Shown piece by piece: positions 39,211-49,457 of a DNA stretch of 64,000 bases. Numbering within the stretch: the first letter of the stretch is position 1; each line of letters opens with the position of its first letter. The position numbers and the translations under genes are program-made. The notes beneath the pieces are model-generated. The model saw only the letters and a program-made list of their open reading frames with translations, was not told where the DNA came from and did no database searches. The DNA is taken from NCBI RefSeq assembly GCF_947494875.1, contig NZ_CANLWM010000005.1, positions 248,001-312,000 on the forward strand, given 5' to 3'. The DNA comes from an uncultured Williamsia sp. (lineage in GTDB: Bacteria; Actinomycetota; Actinomycetes; Mycobacteriales; Mycobacteriaceae).

Positions 39211-40746
39211 CTAAGAGACCGTTCCCGCCCCGGACCGGGACGGCAGGAGCACGCCGTGACGGACGAGACCGGCGATCACGTCGCTCACCGACGCGGGGTC
39301 GATCTCCTCGCCGCGCGCGGCGCCGAGCAGGTCGACGACGTCGGCGACGGGGAGCCCGTCGTGTCGCAGCCCGGCGACCAGCGCGGCCACGCGGTCGTCG
39401 ACGTCGTGGGACCACCGCGGCCCGCCGGTGCGGACCAGTCGGGTCGCCACCTCGACCCACGGGTCGAGTGGGTCCGACATCGAGGGCGTCCAGACGCGGT
39501 CGAGCGCGACGTCGGGTGCGGCGGCCAGCCGGGCGTCGAGGACGTCGTGATCGCGCAACCAGGCGGCCCGGTCGAGATAGGCGAGCGCCTCGTCACCGAG
39601 CGGGTCGTCGAGGGCGTGGGACAGCTCCTCCGCCAGCAGGTCGGTCGGCGCACCCGTGGTGCGGAGGAACACGAAGCCGAAGCCGATGCCCTCGACACCG
39701 GAGCGGTCGAGGTGGTCGAGCCACTCGTCGGCCAGCCGGGCACCCCGGCCGGTCCGCGGGTCGTGGCCGGCGTCGCGCAGCCAGGTGCCCACATAGAGGG
39801 CGGGGTCGGCCACGTCGCGCTGGACGACCCACGCGTCGACGCCGTGATCGGGGATCCACGACGCGACGCGGTCGCGCCAGTCGTCGCCGGTGATGACCCA
39901 CGACGCCAACATGCAGGCGATGCCGCCGTCGACGAGGTGGTCGGCCACACCGGAGACCATCACCTCGCTCGCCCCGTCGAGGTCGAGTCCGGAGTCCCGA
40001 TAGCTGTGCGTGACCGTCGGCGGACCGACCACGAACGGTGGGTTCGCCACCACGCGGTCGAAGCGACGACCCTCCACCGGCCCGAACCAGGGTCCCCGGA
40101 CGAGGTCGACGCGGTCGTCGCCGATGCCGTTGAGTGCCATGGTGGCTCGCGCCAGGGACAGTGCGCGGTCGGTGATGTCGGTGGCCGTGACGTGGTCGGC
40201 GGTCTCGAGTGCGTGCACCGCCTGGACGCCGCAGCCCGTGCCGACGTCGAGCACGGAGCCGCGGGCGGGGATCGTGGCCCGCAGCAGCGAGAGCGACGCG
40301 TGTCCGACGCCCAGCACGTGGTCGGCGGCGATGTCGACGGGCCGCATGGACCCGTCGAGGTCGGACACCATCCACCGGGTGCCGTGGCCGGCGTCGAGCG
40401 GTCGGACGTCCACCGCGGCACGCACGGCATCCCCGTCCGGTTCCAACAGGCCCCCGGTGACGGCGTCGTCGACGCTCACCCCGCCCAGGACATGGTCGAC
40501 GGTCGCGCGGTCGATGCTGTCGTGGACGAGGAGCAGTCGGACGAGGACCCCGAGTTCGCCCCCGTCGACACACGCGCGCCGCACCGGTACGGGCTCACCC
40601 CGTCCCAGTGCGGTGTGGACGTCGTCGCCGAGGAGATCGAGCACGCCGTCGGCGTCGTATCGGTGCTCGAGGAACACCTCACGCAGTCGCGGCGCGAGGT
40701 CGGTCAGGCCGTCTGGCGAGGTGCGGACCCCACCGGCGCGCGTCAC
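39211..40746 (-). CDS. HemK-like class I methyltransferase with N-terminal DUF7059-type domain
   Basis: 511 aa. The N-terminal ~150 residues are a helical domain of the actinobacterial DUF7059 type (name from memory). The SAM-binding domain at ~150-320 has motif I LDVGTGCGVQAVHAL and the NPPF motif in VVANPPFVVG, as in N5-glutamine methyltransferases. The C-terminal ~190 residues form a less conserved domain. Substrate unknown. The GTG start overlaps the upstream DUF3099 stop (GTGA). Confidence 0.82.
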   Translation of the reverse strand: MTRAGGVRTSPDGLTDLAPRLREVFLEHRYDADGVLDLLGDDVHTALGRGEPVPVRRACVDGGELGVLVRLLLVHDSIDRATVDHVLGGVSVDDAVTGGLLEPDGDAVRAAVDVRPLDAGHGTRWMVSDLDGSMRPVDIAADHVLGVGHASLSLLRATIPARGSVLDVGTGCGVQAVHALETADHVTATDITDRALSLARATMALNGIGDDRVDLVRGPWFGPVEGRRFDRVVANPPFVVGPPTVTHSYRDSGLDLDGASEVMVSGVADHLVDGGIACMLASWVITGDDWRDRVASWIPDHGVDAWVVQRDVADPALYVGTWLRDAGHDPRTGRGARLADEWLDHLDRSGVEGIGFGFVFLRTTGAPTDLLAEELSHALDDPLGDEALAYLDRAAWLRDHDVLDARLAAAPDVALDRVWTPSMSDPLDPWVEVATRLVRTGGPRWSHDVDDRVAALVAGLRHDGLPVADVVDLLGAARGEEIDPASVSDVIAGLVRHGVLLPSRSGAGTVS

Positions 40747-41165
40747 CTCTGGTCGTCGGTGTGGATACGCCGGTCGTCGCCGACGCGAGAGCCCATGTCG
40801 GGGGTGTCGAACTCACCCGTGTCGAAGGTGCCGAGCTCACGGTGGTTCCTGCCCTCGAGGGCGGTGGCCGTGTGGTCGCCGGACCACTTGTACCGACGCA
40901 CCTCACCCTTCTCGCGCGGCGGGCGGTCGTTGGCGATGAGCACCGCGACCCACGGCAGCGGGATCGACAGCGCGATGACGGCCAGCGCGAGCAGGCCGTT
41001 CCCGGTGGCGCCGTACACGATGCCGGCCAGGATCAACGCCGGCACGCGGAAGGCCATCAGGCTCAGGTAGCGACGCACCCGAGCCCGTTGCTGGTCCTCC
41101 TGGGACGGCTGCGCCTGGGTGATCAGGATCGCTTCTCGTGCCTCTTCGTGTGCCACGTACTCCAC
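40743..41165 (-). CDS. DUF3099 membrane protein (Rv2709-like)
   Basis: 140 aa with two predicted membrane helices (~37-55 and ~58-80), a charged N-terminus (ITQAQPSQEDQQRARVRRYL) and a hydrophilic tail. Family DUF3099, role unknown; it sits next to sigB in mycobacteria. The GTG at 41165 is used; an internal GTG three codons later is possible. Coupled to the methyltransferase gene by a 4-nt overlap. Confidence 0.82.
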   Translation of the reverse strand: MEYVAHEEAREAILITQAQPSQEDQQRARVRRYLSLMAFRVPALILAGIVYGATGNGLLALAVIALSIPLPWVAVLIANDRPPREKGEVRRYKWSGDHTATALEGRNHRELGTFDTGEFDTPDMGSRVGDDRRIHTDDQR

Positions 41166-41269
41166 TGTTGCACTTTCCGTTCACCAGCGCATCGTCGCTG
41201 ATGACACACCATGTTCCGGGAATGCGAGCGCCGGTCGCGAGGACGTGCTGCGTGATCGGTCACATCGGG

Positions 41270-41275
41270 CACAAT
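41270..41275 (+). promoter_or_regulatory. -10-like hexamer for the DUF3039 gene
   Basis: CACAAT ends 7 nt before the ATG at 41283, suggesting a leaderless mRNA and favouring that ATG over the one at 41274. Confidence 0.35.
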
Positions 41276-41282
41276 GGGTTCC

Positions 41283-41516
41283 ATGGGAACCCAGACGATC
41301 GAACGCCCGGACGTCGACACCGAGGAGACCACCGACGACGACGCGCCGAAGTTCTTCCACTACGTCAAGAAGAACAAGATCGCCGAGAGTGCCGTCATGG
41401 GGACCCACGTCGTGGCGCTGTGCGGAGAGACCTTCCCGGTGACGAAGTCACCGAAGCCCGGATCGCCCGTGTGCCCGAAGTGCAAGAAGATCTACGAGAA
41501 GATGAAGAAGGACTGA
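41283..41516 (+). CDS. DUF3039 zinc-ribbon-like small protein (Rv2708c-like)
   Basis: 77 aa, family DUF3039. An acidic N-terminus is followed by a basic core KFFHYVKKNKIAESAVMG and cysteine motifs VALCGETF and SPVCPKCKKIY, consistent with a metal-binding ribbon. An upstream in-frame ATG at 41274 would add three residues. It ends 8 bp before the convergent YihY gene. Confidence 0.87.
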   Translation: MGTQTIERPDVDTEETTDDDAPKFFHYVKKNKIAESAVMGTHVVALCGETFPVTKSPKPGSPVCPKCKKIYEKMKKD

Positions 41517-41524
41517 CGGCGCCC

Positions 41525-42727
41525 TCAGCGTTCGTCCTCGGGCCGCGGTGACCGCCGGATCGGCCCGCTCTGGAACTTCTTCGGCACCGCCCGCAGCTGG
41601 TCGGTGATGTCGGTCGTCTGCTGGCTCACCCATTCCCGGACCTGCTCGATGTGTGTCGGCCCCTCCGCGGGCCAGATCGACTGGATGGCCGCGTTGAACT
41701 GAGCGCCGATCACGATGGCGAAACCCAGGAAGAACGTGAAGAGCAGGAACGCGATCGGTGTCGCGAGTGCCCCGTAGGAGTACCCGGTCTTCGTGATCGA
41801 CCCGAGGTAGATGCGCAGCCCGGCGCTGGCGAACCAGAACACGACCGCCGCGAGGACCGCGCCGGCGACCAGCCGGTGCCAGGGCAGCGGTTTCGGCAGA
41901 GAGACGCGGTAGAGCGTCGTCAGGCCGAGTATCAGCAGGACACCGACGGCGGGGTAGTAGGCGATGTGGATGATCTGCCCGCTGAACGGTTGCCAGGAGT
42001 CCGGGGCGATCTCGGAGGCGTAGGTCGGACCGAGGGCCACCAGCGGCAGGATGAACGTCGACAGGATCAGGAACCCGATGTAGAGGTTCAGCGCGAAGAT
42101 CCGCTGCCACACCGCGTGCCGCACGTTGTGCTGGTCGTGGGCCTTGTTGATGGAGTCGACGAAGCTCGACATCGCCGACGACCCCGACCACAGGGACAGC
42201 ACGAACCCCAGCGAGATGAGTTCCCCCCGTCCGCGGGCGAGGACGTCGTTCACCGTCGGGGTGATGATCTCGCTGACCACGTTCCCACTGAAGGTGCGGT
42301 CGGCGAAGCTGATGATGCGGCTGCGGATCATCTCGGTGGTGCCCGGACCGAACCAGTCCCCGACGTAGCCGATCGAGCCGAGCACGCCGAGCAGCAGTGG
42401 TGGCAGCGACAGCGTCTGCCAGAACGCGGCCTGCGCGGACATGCCGAAGATCGAGTCGTCCCACGCCTTGACGATCGTGCGCCACACCAGCTTGGGGAGG
42501 GTGCGCACCACCGGCGGACCGCCCGCGGACGATGCGATCGTCACGGGTGGCCGGTCGTGGGTGGGGTCGATGGCTGCGATGTACCCATCGTCCCCGATGG
42601 TGACGCATCGGACGCGGATGCCCCCGCCGCCGTGTCGCGGATCCGGCGGGGTGAGCCGGTACGATCGACCGCGGCCGTCATCCGGCTGCGGGCGGATCAC
42701 CGACACCTCCGCCGGCACCGCGAGCAC
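41525..42727 (-). CDS. YihY/virulence factor BrkB family membrane protein (Rv2707-like)
   Basis: Up to 400 aa with six or so membrane helices and the YihY signature (SLWSGSSAMSSFVDSINKAHD; a C-terminal GALATPIAFLLFTFFLGFAIVIGAQFNAA). Function unresolved in this family. The start is uncertain: several in-frame GTG codons lie between 42727 and 42697, and no ATG precedes the conserved region at about residue 75, so the real protein may be somewhat shorter. It diverges from the helicase with only 14 bp between proposed starts. Confidence 0.85.
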   Translation of the reverse strand: MLAVPAEVSVIRPQPDDGRGRSYRLTPPDPRHGGGGIRVRCVTIGDDGYIAAIDPTHDRPPVTIASSAGGPPVVRTLPKLVWRTIVKAWDDSIFGMSAQAAFWQTLSLPPLLLGVLGSIGYVGDWFGPGTTEMIRSRIISFADRTFSGNVVSEIITPTVNDVLARGRGELISLGFVLSLWSGSSAMSSFVDSINKAHDQHNVRHAVWQRIFALNLYIGFLILSTFILPLVALGPTYASEIAPDSWQPFSGQIIHIAYYPAVGVLLILGLTTLYRVSLPKPLPWHRLVAGAVLAAVVFWFASAGLRIYLGSITKTGYSYGALATPIAFLLFTFFLGFAIVIGAQFNAAIQSIWPAEGPTHIEQVREWVSQQTTDITDQLRAVPKKFQSGPIRRSPRPEDER

Positions 42728-42729
42728 GC

Positions 42730-42734
42730 AGGAG
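42730..42734 (+). promoter_or_regulatory. Ribosome binding site that fixes an ATT start
   Basis: AGGAG, 7 nt before the ATT at 42742, is the only Shine-Dalgarno match in front of the helicase reading frame and supports initiation at a non-standard codon. Confidence 0.55.
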
Positions 42735-42741
42735 TTCCCCC

Positions 42742-44451
42742 ATTTCGCAGTCCAAGGTCTTCGACACCGGCGGGTCGCTGCGAACGTGGCAGCGACGTGC
42801 GCTGACGAAATATCTCGCCACCCGGCCCCGCGATTTCCTCGCCGTCGCGACCCCCGGCGCCGGCAAGACCACCTTCGGCCTCCGGATCGCGTGTGAACTC
42901 CTCGCCGACCGGACGGTCGAGACGGTCACCATCGTCGCCCCGACCGAACACCTGAAATTCCAGTGGGCGCAGGCGGCGTCGCGCATGGGTCTGGCCCTCG
43001 ACCCGCGGTTCAGCAACACCACCGGCGTCACGAGCTCCGACTTCGACGGCGTCGTGGTCACCTACGCGCAGGTCGCGGCGCACCCGAGCCGGCACCGGGT
43101 GCGGACCGAGAACCGGCGCACGCTGGTCATCCTCGACGAGATCCACCACGGTGGCGATGCGAAGACGTGGGGCGACGCGATCCAGGAGGCGTTCTCCGAC
43201 GCGACCCGCCGCCTCGCCCTGACGGGCACCCCGTTCCGCTCCGACGACTCGCAGATCCCGTTCGTCACCTACGAACCCGACGGCACCGGTGCCCTGCGGT
43301 CCAAGGCCGACCACAGCTACGGCTACTCCGACGCCCTCGCCGACGGTGTCGTCCGCCCCGTGGTGTTCCTGGCCTACTCGGGCGAGGCGAGCTGGCGGAC
43401 GAACGCGGGGGAGGAGTTCACGGCGCGGCTCGGTGAACCGCTGTCGGCGGAGCACACCGCCCGCGCCTGGCGGACCGCGCTCGACCCCCACGGCGACTGG
43501 ATCGCAGCCGTCCTGCGCGCCGCCGACACCCGGCTCGGTCAACTCCGCGCCTCGGGTGTGCCCGACGCGGGCGGGCTCGTGATTGCCGGTGACCAGAAGA
43601 CCGCCCGTGACTACGCCGAACTGCTCGAGGCGATCTCGGGAACGACGCCCAGCGTCGTCCTCTCCGACGACCCCTCGTCGTCGTCGCGGATCGAGGAGTT
43701 CGCGTCGTCGGACGCGCGGTGGATGGTCGCGGTGCGGATGGTGTCGGAGGGTGTCGACGTGCCTCGCCTGGCCGTCGGCGTGTATGCGACGAGCGCCTCC
43801 ACCCCCCTGTACTTCGCGCAGGCGATCGGACGGTTCGTCCGGTCGCGGCGGCCGGGGGAGACCGCCAGCGTGTTCCTGCCGTCGGTGCCGGTGCTGCTCC
43901 GACTCGCGAGCGAACTCGAGGCGCAACGCGACCACGTGCTGGGCAAGCCGCATCGCGAGAAGGAAGGCTTCGACGACGACCTGATCGCCGCGGCGAACAA
44001 GCAGCAGGACGAGCCGGGAGACGACGACCCGGCGTTCATCTCGCTGCACGCCGACGCCGAACTCGACCAGGTCATCTTCGACGGGTCCTCGTTCGGTACT
44101 GCCACCTTCGCGGGCAGTGACGAGGAGTCGGACTATCTGGGGCTGCCCGGTCTGCTGAACGCGGATCAGGTGCGGGACCTGCTGCGCACCCGGCAGACCG
44201 AACAGGTTGCCGCCCGCTCCGCCGCCGCGGATGCCCCGCCCGCCGCCCGGCCCGACGCGACCACCGGCGCGCAGCTGACGGCGCTGCGCAAGGAACTCAA
44301 CAGCCTGGTGGCGATGCACCACCACCGGACGGGCAAGCCGCACGGCGTCGTCCACAACGAACTGCGGTCGAAGCTCGGTGGCCCGCCCACCGCCATGGCG
44401 ACGGCTGATCAGCTCCGGGAACGGATCAGCGCGCTGCGGCAGTGGAGGTGA
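42742..44451 (+). CDS. DEAD/DEAH-box (SF2) helicase with ATT start
   Basis: 569 aa if started at ATT 42742. Walker A ATPGAGKTT at 36-44, DEIH box at 132-135 (LDEIHHGGD), LTGTPFRSDD (motif III), motif VI in QAIGRFVRSRR. The open frame upstream has no ATG, GTG or TTG after the stop at 42652; candidates are ATT 42742, ATC 42697 and CTG 42778. The first ATG (42985, M82) would remove Walker A. SQSKVFDTGGSLRTWQRRAL looks like the true N-terminus. Likely nucleic-acid helicase, XPB/RAD25-like; role unknown. It ends 69 bp before the convergent DUF7455 gene. Confidence 0.82.
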   Translation: MSQSKVFDTGGSLRTWQRRALTKYLATRPRDFLAVATPGAGKTTFGLRIACELLADRTVETVTIVAPTEHLKFQWAQAASRMGLALDPRFSNTTGVTSSDFDGVVVTYAQVAAHPSRHRVRTENRRTLVILDEIHHGGDAKTWGDAIQEAFSDATRRLALTGTPFRSDDSQIPFVTYEPDGTGALRSKADHSYGYSDALADGVVRPVVFLAYSGEASWRTNAGEEFTARLGEPLSAEHTARAWRTALDPHGDWIAAVLRAADTRLGQLRASGVPDAGGLVIAGDQKTARDYAELLEAISGTTPSVVLSDDPSSSSRIEEFASSDARWMVAVRMVSEGVDVPRLAVGVYATSASTPLYFAQAIGRFVRSRRPGETASVFLPSVPVLLRLASELEAQRDHVLGKPHREKEGFDDDLIAAANKQQDEPGDDDPAFISLHADAELDQVIFDGSSFGTATFAGSDEESDYLGLPGLLNADQVRDLLRTRQTEQVAARSAAADAPPAARPDATTGAQLTALRKELNSLVAMHHHRTGKPHGVVHNELRSKLGGPPTAMATADQLRERISALRQWR

Positions 44452-44520
44452 CCGATACGACGATGGCGGCGACCGTGCTGGGCACGATCACCGCCATCGA
44501 CGGGTTCGGGGGTCTGCGTG

Positions 44521-44727
44521 TCAGACGAGTTCCTCCGAGTCGGTGGACACGGTGGCGCCGAGATCGGCGAGACGTGCCTCGTGCTCGTTGTAGTGGTGAC
44601 GGCAGAACAGGAGCTCGCCCCCGGCAGGGAGCACGGCGCGAACGCGGGCAGCTGCGCTGCACCGGTCGCAACGATCGGCGGCGGTGAGGGGCATCGAGAT
44701 CGTGGGGGTGGTGATGACGTCTGACAT
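44521..44727 (-). CDS. DUF7455 small protein
   Basis: 68 aa with a CxxC (RCDRCSAAARV) and a FCRHHYNEH motif that together could bind zinc. The family is found beside sigA/sigB in related actinobacteria (name from memory). The ATG at 44727 follows GGAGGA; a longer frame to 44853 is not needed. Function unknown. Confidence 0.8.
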   Translation of the reverse strand: MSDVITTPTISMPLTAADRCDRCSAAARVRAVLPAGGELLFCRHHYNEHEARLADLGATVSTDSEELV

Positions 44728-44907
44728 GATTCCTCCGTCCCGGGCCAGCGCTGGCGCTCCCCGTCGCGAACTCCTCCACCTGGGCTGGTGGGGTGATTCC
44801 ACTCTGTCAGACGTTCCGGCTCTGCGTATTGTTCCCGCGGCCGCCACGCCCACGATTCATGCACACGTAACACGCGTCGAGAGATCGCTCACGGCGCCCG
44901 GGGCGTC

Positions 44908-46224
44908 GTGACCGGGGACGCACCGACGTCGGTGTCCCGGCTCGCGGCGACCCCGGTGTGGCCGGCGTTCGTCGCCGGCGCGGTGGCGCAGTACGCCGGC
45001 GCCGCGGTCGCGGTGGGGGTGTTCGCCCAGGCGCCTCCGTCGGTGGTCGGGTGGCTGCGCACCTTGTTCGGCGGTCTGGTGGTGGTCGCGCTGACGCGCC
45101 CTGCGTGGGTCGTGTCCGCGCCGCGCCGGGTCGCCCGCGCCGCCCTCCTGGGTCTCGTCACGCTCGGCATGAACATCGTGTTCTACGAGGCGATCTCGCG
45201 GGTCGACCTCGGTGTCGCGGTGGCCGTGGAGTTCATCGGACCGGTCGCCGTCGCCGCGCTGGGGACGCGGGGACGGCGGGGTACGGCGTCGCTGGTGGCG
45301 GTGGCGGTCGGTGTCGTCCTCGTCTCGGGTGCGCTCGACGGGACGGTCACCGTCGGCGCGCTCTGGGCGGTCGGGGCGGGCGTGTTGTGGGGCGGGTACA
45401 TCGTGCTCGGCGCGCGGGTGTCCGCGGCCCACGTGGGCACGCAGGGGCGGCGTCGACGGGGCATCGAGGACCTCGGTGTCGGGCTGACCGTCGCGGCGGT
45501 CGCGGCCGCGCCGGTCGTCGTGGGTGTGAGTGCGATCACGGGCGTGTCGGCGCCGTCGGCCTCCGTTCTCGCGCTGTGCGCGGTGATCGGTGTGCTGTCG
45601 AGTGCAGTGCCGTACGTGCTCGACCAGATCGTGCTGACGCGGATCGGACGGGCCCGGTTCGCGCTGCTGCTCGCGTTGCTCCCCGTGACCGCGGCAGTCG
45701 TCGGTGCGGTGACGCTCCGGCAGGCGCCGTCGCCGGCGGAGGTCCTCGGGATCGGGGCGGTCGTCGTCGCCATCCTGATGGCGCCGCGGGAGGCCCCGGC
45801 CGCCGGAAGTCGGCGGTCGGATCCCGTCGGTGTGGCACCGTGGACGGTGATGTCGCCGCAGACGAAGACGCCGCCCGGGCCCCTGGTCCACCTCTGCCCG
45901 AAGGCCACATGGCTCGCCGCGCACCGTCGTGGTCGGCTCGAGCCGGACTCCCTGCACGACGTCGGGTTCATCCATCTGTCCGCGCTGTCGCAGGTCCACG
46001 TGCCCGCCACCGCGCTGTTCGCCGGCCGCGAGGACATCGTCCTGCTGGAGATCGACCCCGAACGGGTCCCCGCCGAGATCCGATGGGAGGACGGCGACCC
46101 GCCGCACCCCGACGGGTGGCAGTTCCCGCACCTGTACGGCCCGCTGCCCGTCACGGCCGTCACCCACGTCCATCCGTACCGGCCGGATCCCGACGGCACA
46201 TTCGGGCCGCGCGCCACCTTCTGA
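44908..46224 (+). CDS. EamA/RhaT transporter fused to a DUF952 domain
   Basis: 438 aa. Residues ~10-290 are an EamA-type drug/metabolite transporter with about ten hydrophobic segments and the paired repeat seen in RLAATPVWPAFVAGAV and GVLWGGYIVLGARV. After a short linker, residues ~315-438 form a DUF952 domain (LVHLCPKATW; GFIHLSALSQV; HLYGPLPVTAVTHV). No stop or frameshift separates them; an in-frame ATG at 45850 could start DUF952 independently. DUF952 function is unknown. The GTG at 44908 is the chosen start. Confidence 0.78.
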   Translation: MTGDAPTSVSRLAATPVWPAFVAGAVAQYAGAAVAVGVFAQAPPSVVGWLRTLFGGLVVVALTRPAWVVSAPRRVARAALLGLVTLGMNIVFYEAISRVDLGVAVAVEFIGPVAVAALGTRGRRGTASLVAVAVGVVLVSGALDGTVTVGALWAVGAGVLWGGYIVLGARVSAAHVGTQGRRRRGIEDLGVGLTVAAVAAAPVVVGVSAITGVSAPSASVLALCAVIGVLSSAVPYVLDQIVLTRIGRARFALLLALLPVTAAVVGAVTLRQAPSPAEVLGIGAVVVAILMAPREAPAAGSRRSDPVGVAPWTVMSPQTKTPPGPLVHLCPKATWLAAHRRGRLEPDSLHDVGFIHLSALSQVHVPATALFAGREDIVLLEIDPERVPAEIRWEDGDPPHPDGWQFPHLYGPLPVTAVTHVHPYRPDPDGTFGPRATF

Positions 46225-46321
46225 GCTGCCCGAGCGGGTCGTCGGATCTCATCCCTTCGGCGACTCGTCGTCGTCCCTCCGGCGGATGTGCCCGGACAGA
46301 TGCACGGCGCAGGCTGGGACC

Positions 46322-46874
46322 GTGGACATCTCACCGGTTCTCATCGCGATCGTGGCCTGCGAGGTCGGGTTCTGGCTGGTGCTGCTCACCGGCCTGGTCG
46401 TGCGCTACGGCCTGCGACGGCGCGAGGCGTCGACCTGGATCCTGAGGGCGGTCGTCCTCGTGGATCTCGCGTTGCTCGTGGCGGTCGCAGTCGACGTCGC
46501 CGGCGGTGCCGAGGTGGGTCAGGTACATCGCCTCGCCGGCATCTACCTCGGCGTGACGGTGGCGTTCGGCCACAGCATCGTCGCGTGGGCCGACGTGCGG
46601 GCCGCGCACCGCTTCGCCGGTGGCCCGCCCCCGGCGCCGGCACCTGAGGGGGCGTGCTGCCCTGGCGTCGGAGATGCGGTCGTTCCTGCAGTGGCTGCTC
46701 GCCGCCTCGATCGCCCTGGCCGCCACCGGGTTGCTGGCGGTGACGGTCGCCGACGACACCCAGGCCGAGGCGCTGTGGGGGATCGTCGGTCCCCTCGGGA
46801 TCGTCACGGTCATCTGGGCCGTCACCGGGCCGGTGTGGGCGCTGTTCACCCCGGCGCGACGAGCGCGCTCCTGA
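46322..46874 (+). pseudogene. Small membrane protein disrupted by a +1 frameshift
   Basis: Two frames make one protein. Frame A from GTG 46322 encodes VDISPVLIAIVACEVGFWLV with three membrane helices and ends its homology at AHRFAGGPPP. The second frame then continues with RGRAALASEMRSFLQWLL and two more helices to the stop at 46874. Removing one C from the CCCCC run at 46628-46632 joins them into ~183 aa. Actinobacterial homologues have HRFAGG in mid-protein (from memory). Either a genuine inactivation or a base-calling error. Confidence 0.65.
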
Positions 46875-46880
46875 GACGAC

Positions 46881-46920
46881 AGACGACGGCCGCCTCGGGA
46901 GTTCCCGGGGCGGCCGTCGT
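46881..46920. terminator. Hairpin terminator between the membrane-protein gene and sigA
   Basis: 19-bp arms (46881-46899 and 46902-46920) with one G-T pair and a minimal loop; bidirectional position between convergent genes. Confidence 0.8.
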
Positions 46921-46938
46921 CGGTACGTGCGGTGTCGG

Positions 46939-48312
<1,374 letters not shown>

Positions 48313-48410
48313 GTACGACCTTTCGAGACGTCGTCCTGGAAGCGCAACACCGAGGTGGTCCTCGGCGGCGCGGGGTTCTTGGGTGGCCGGCACGCTGGCC
48401 GACCCGTGTC

Positions 48411-48416
48411 ATTGTA
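48411..48416 (-). promoter_or_regulatory. Possible -10 element of the sigA promoter
   Basis: Minus strand TACAAT, a close match to TATAAT in a GC-rich context, ~100 bp before the sigA GTG. The -35 is not obvious. 48313-48493 otherwise holds no gene I can support. Confidence 0.45.
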
Positions 48417-48493
48417 GGCGATCAGGGCGCTCCCACCCGCCCGGCGGCGTGGGACCGGTCCCTGTGGCACCGCCTGTGGGACGGCGCGTCGGG

Positions 48494-49288
48494 TCAGGGC
48501 CGCAGGCCCGCGGTGACCGCCATCGCCGCGCCGACGATACCCGCCGTGTTCTGCAGCGTCGCGGCCACGACGGGGGTGCGGACGGTCAGGTGTGGAACCC
48601 ACTTGTCGGCCTTGCGACTGATACCGCCGCCGACGATGAACAGGTCGGGCCAGAACAGGTTCTCGTAGGCGTTCAGCACAGTCGACACGTGCTTGGCCCA
48701 CTTCTCGTACGACATCTCCTTGTCGTCCTTGACCTTCGACGACGCCTGGTGCTCCGCCTCCTTGCCGTCCACCTCCATGTGCCCGAGCTCGGTGTTGGGG
48801 ACCAGGTTGCCGTGGAACAGGATCGCCGACCCGATACCCGTGCCGAAGGTCAGCAGCATGACGAGGCCTGACCGGTCGCGCCCCGCGCCGTAGGCGTCCT
48901 CGGCCATCCCGGCCGCGTCGGCGTCGTTGAGCACGCAGAACGCCCGGTCGCCCAGCGCGGACGCCAGCAGCGGGTACGGGTCGGTCCCGATCCACCCCTT
49001 GTCGATGTTCGCCGCCGTACGCACCACCCCTCCGGACACGACGCTGGGCAGGGTCACGCCGACCGGACCGGTCCACCCGAAGTGGTCGACGACCTCCTTG
49101 ATGCCGCCCACCACGGCCTCCGGTGTCGACGGCTGCGGCGTGAGCACCTTGAACCGTTCCCCGACGAGGTCACCGGTCGCCAGGTCGACGACACCGCCCT
49201 TGATGCCCGACCCGCCGACGTCGACTCCGAACGCCTGGGTCGGGACGGCTGCGCCGGAGGAGTCGCCTGCCGGGGTGTCGGGGGCCAT
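48494..49288 (-). CDS. ppgK: Polyphosphate glucokinase PpgK
   Basis: Phosphorylates glucose with polyphosphate (or ATP). 264 aa ROK-family kinase: phosphate motif DVGGSGIKGG, catalytic Asp in LNDADAAGMAE, and TFGTGIGSAI with the PpgK-type NTELGHMEVDG. The KDDKEMSYEKWAKHV region fits actinobacterial PpgK. Same strand as sigA, 181 bp upstream of it, as in M. tuberculosis. Divergent from suhB. Confidence 0.93.
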   Translation of the reverse strand: MAPDTPAGDSSGAAVPTQAFGVDVGGSGIKGGVVDLATGDLVGERFKVLTPQPSTPEAVVGGIKEVVDHFGWTGPVGVTLPSVVSGGVVRTAANIDKGWIGTDPYPLLASALGDRAFCVLNDADAAGMAEDAYGAGRDRSGLVMLLTFGTGIGSAILFHGNLVPNTELGHMEVDGKEAEHQASSKVKDDKEMSYEKWAKHVSTVLNAYENLFWPDLFIVGGGISRKADKWVPHLTVRTPVVAATLQNTAGIVGAAMAVTAGLRP

Positions 49289-49457
49289 GGTCGTCTCCTG
49301 GGTCTGTGGCAGTCGCGGACAGGGCGAACGGCAGCTCGGTCACGCCTCGGCGCCGATGGCACACCGGTTCGCGCTCAAGGCTAGTCACGCGGTCGCCACG
49401 GTGTCCTGGCGTCCACCGACGTCGCGCGGTCGACGGTGCTCGTGCTGACATGTACGG

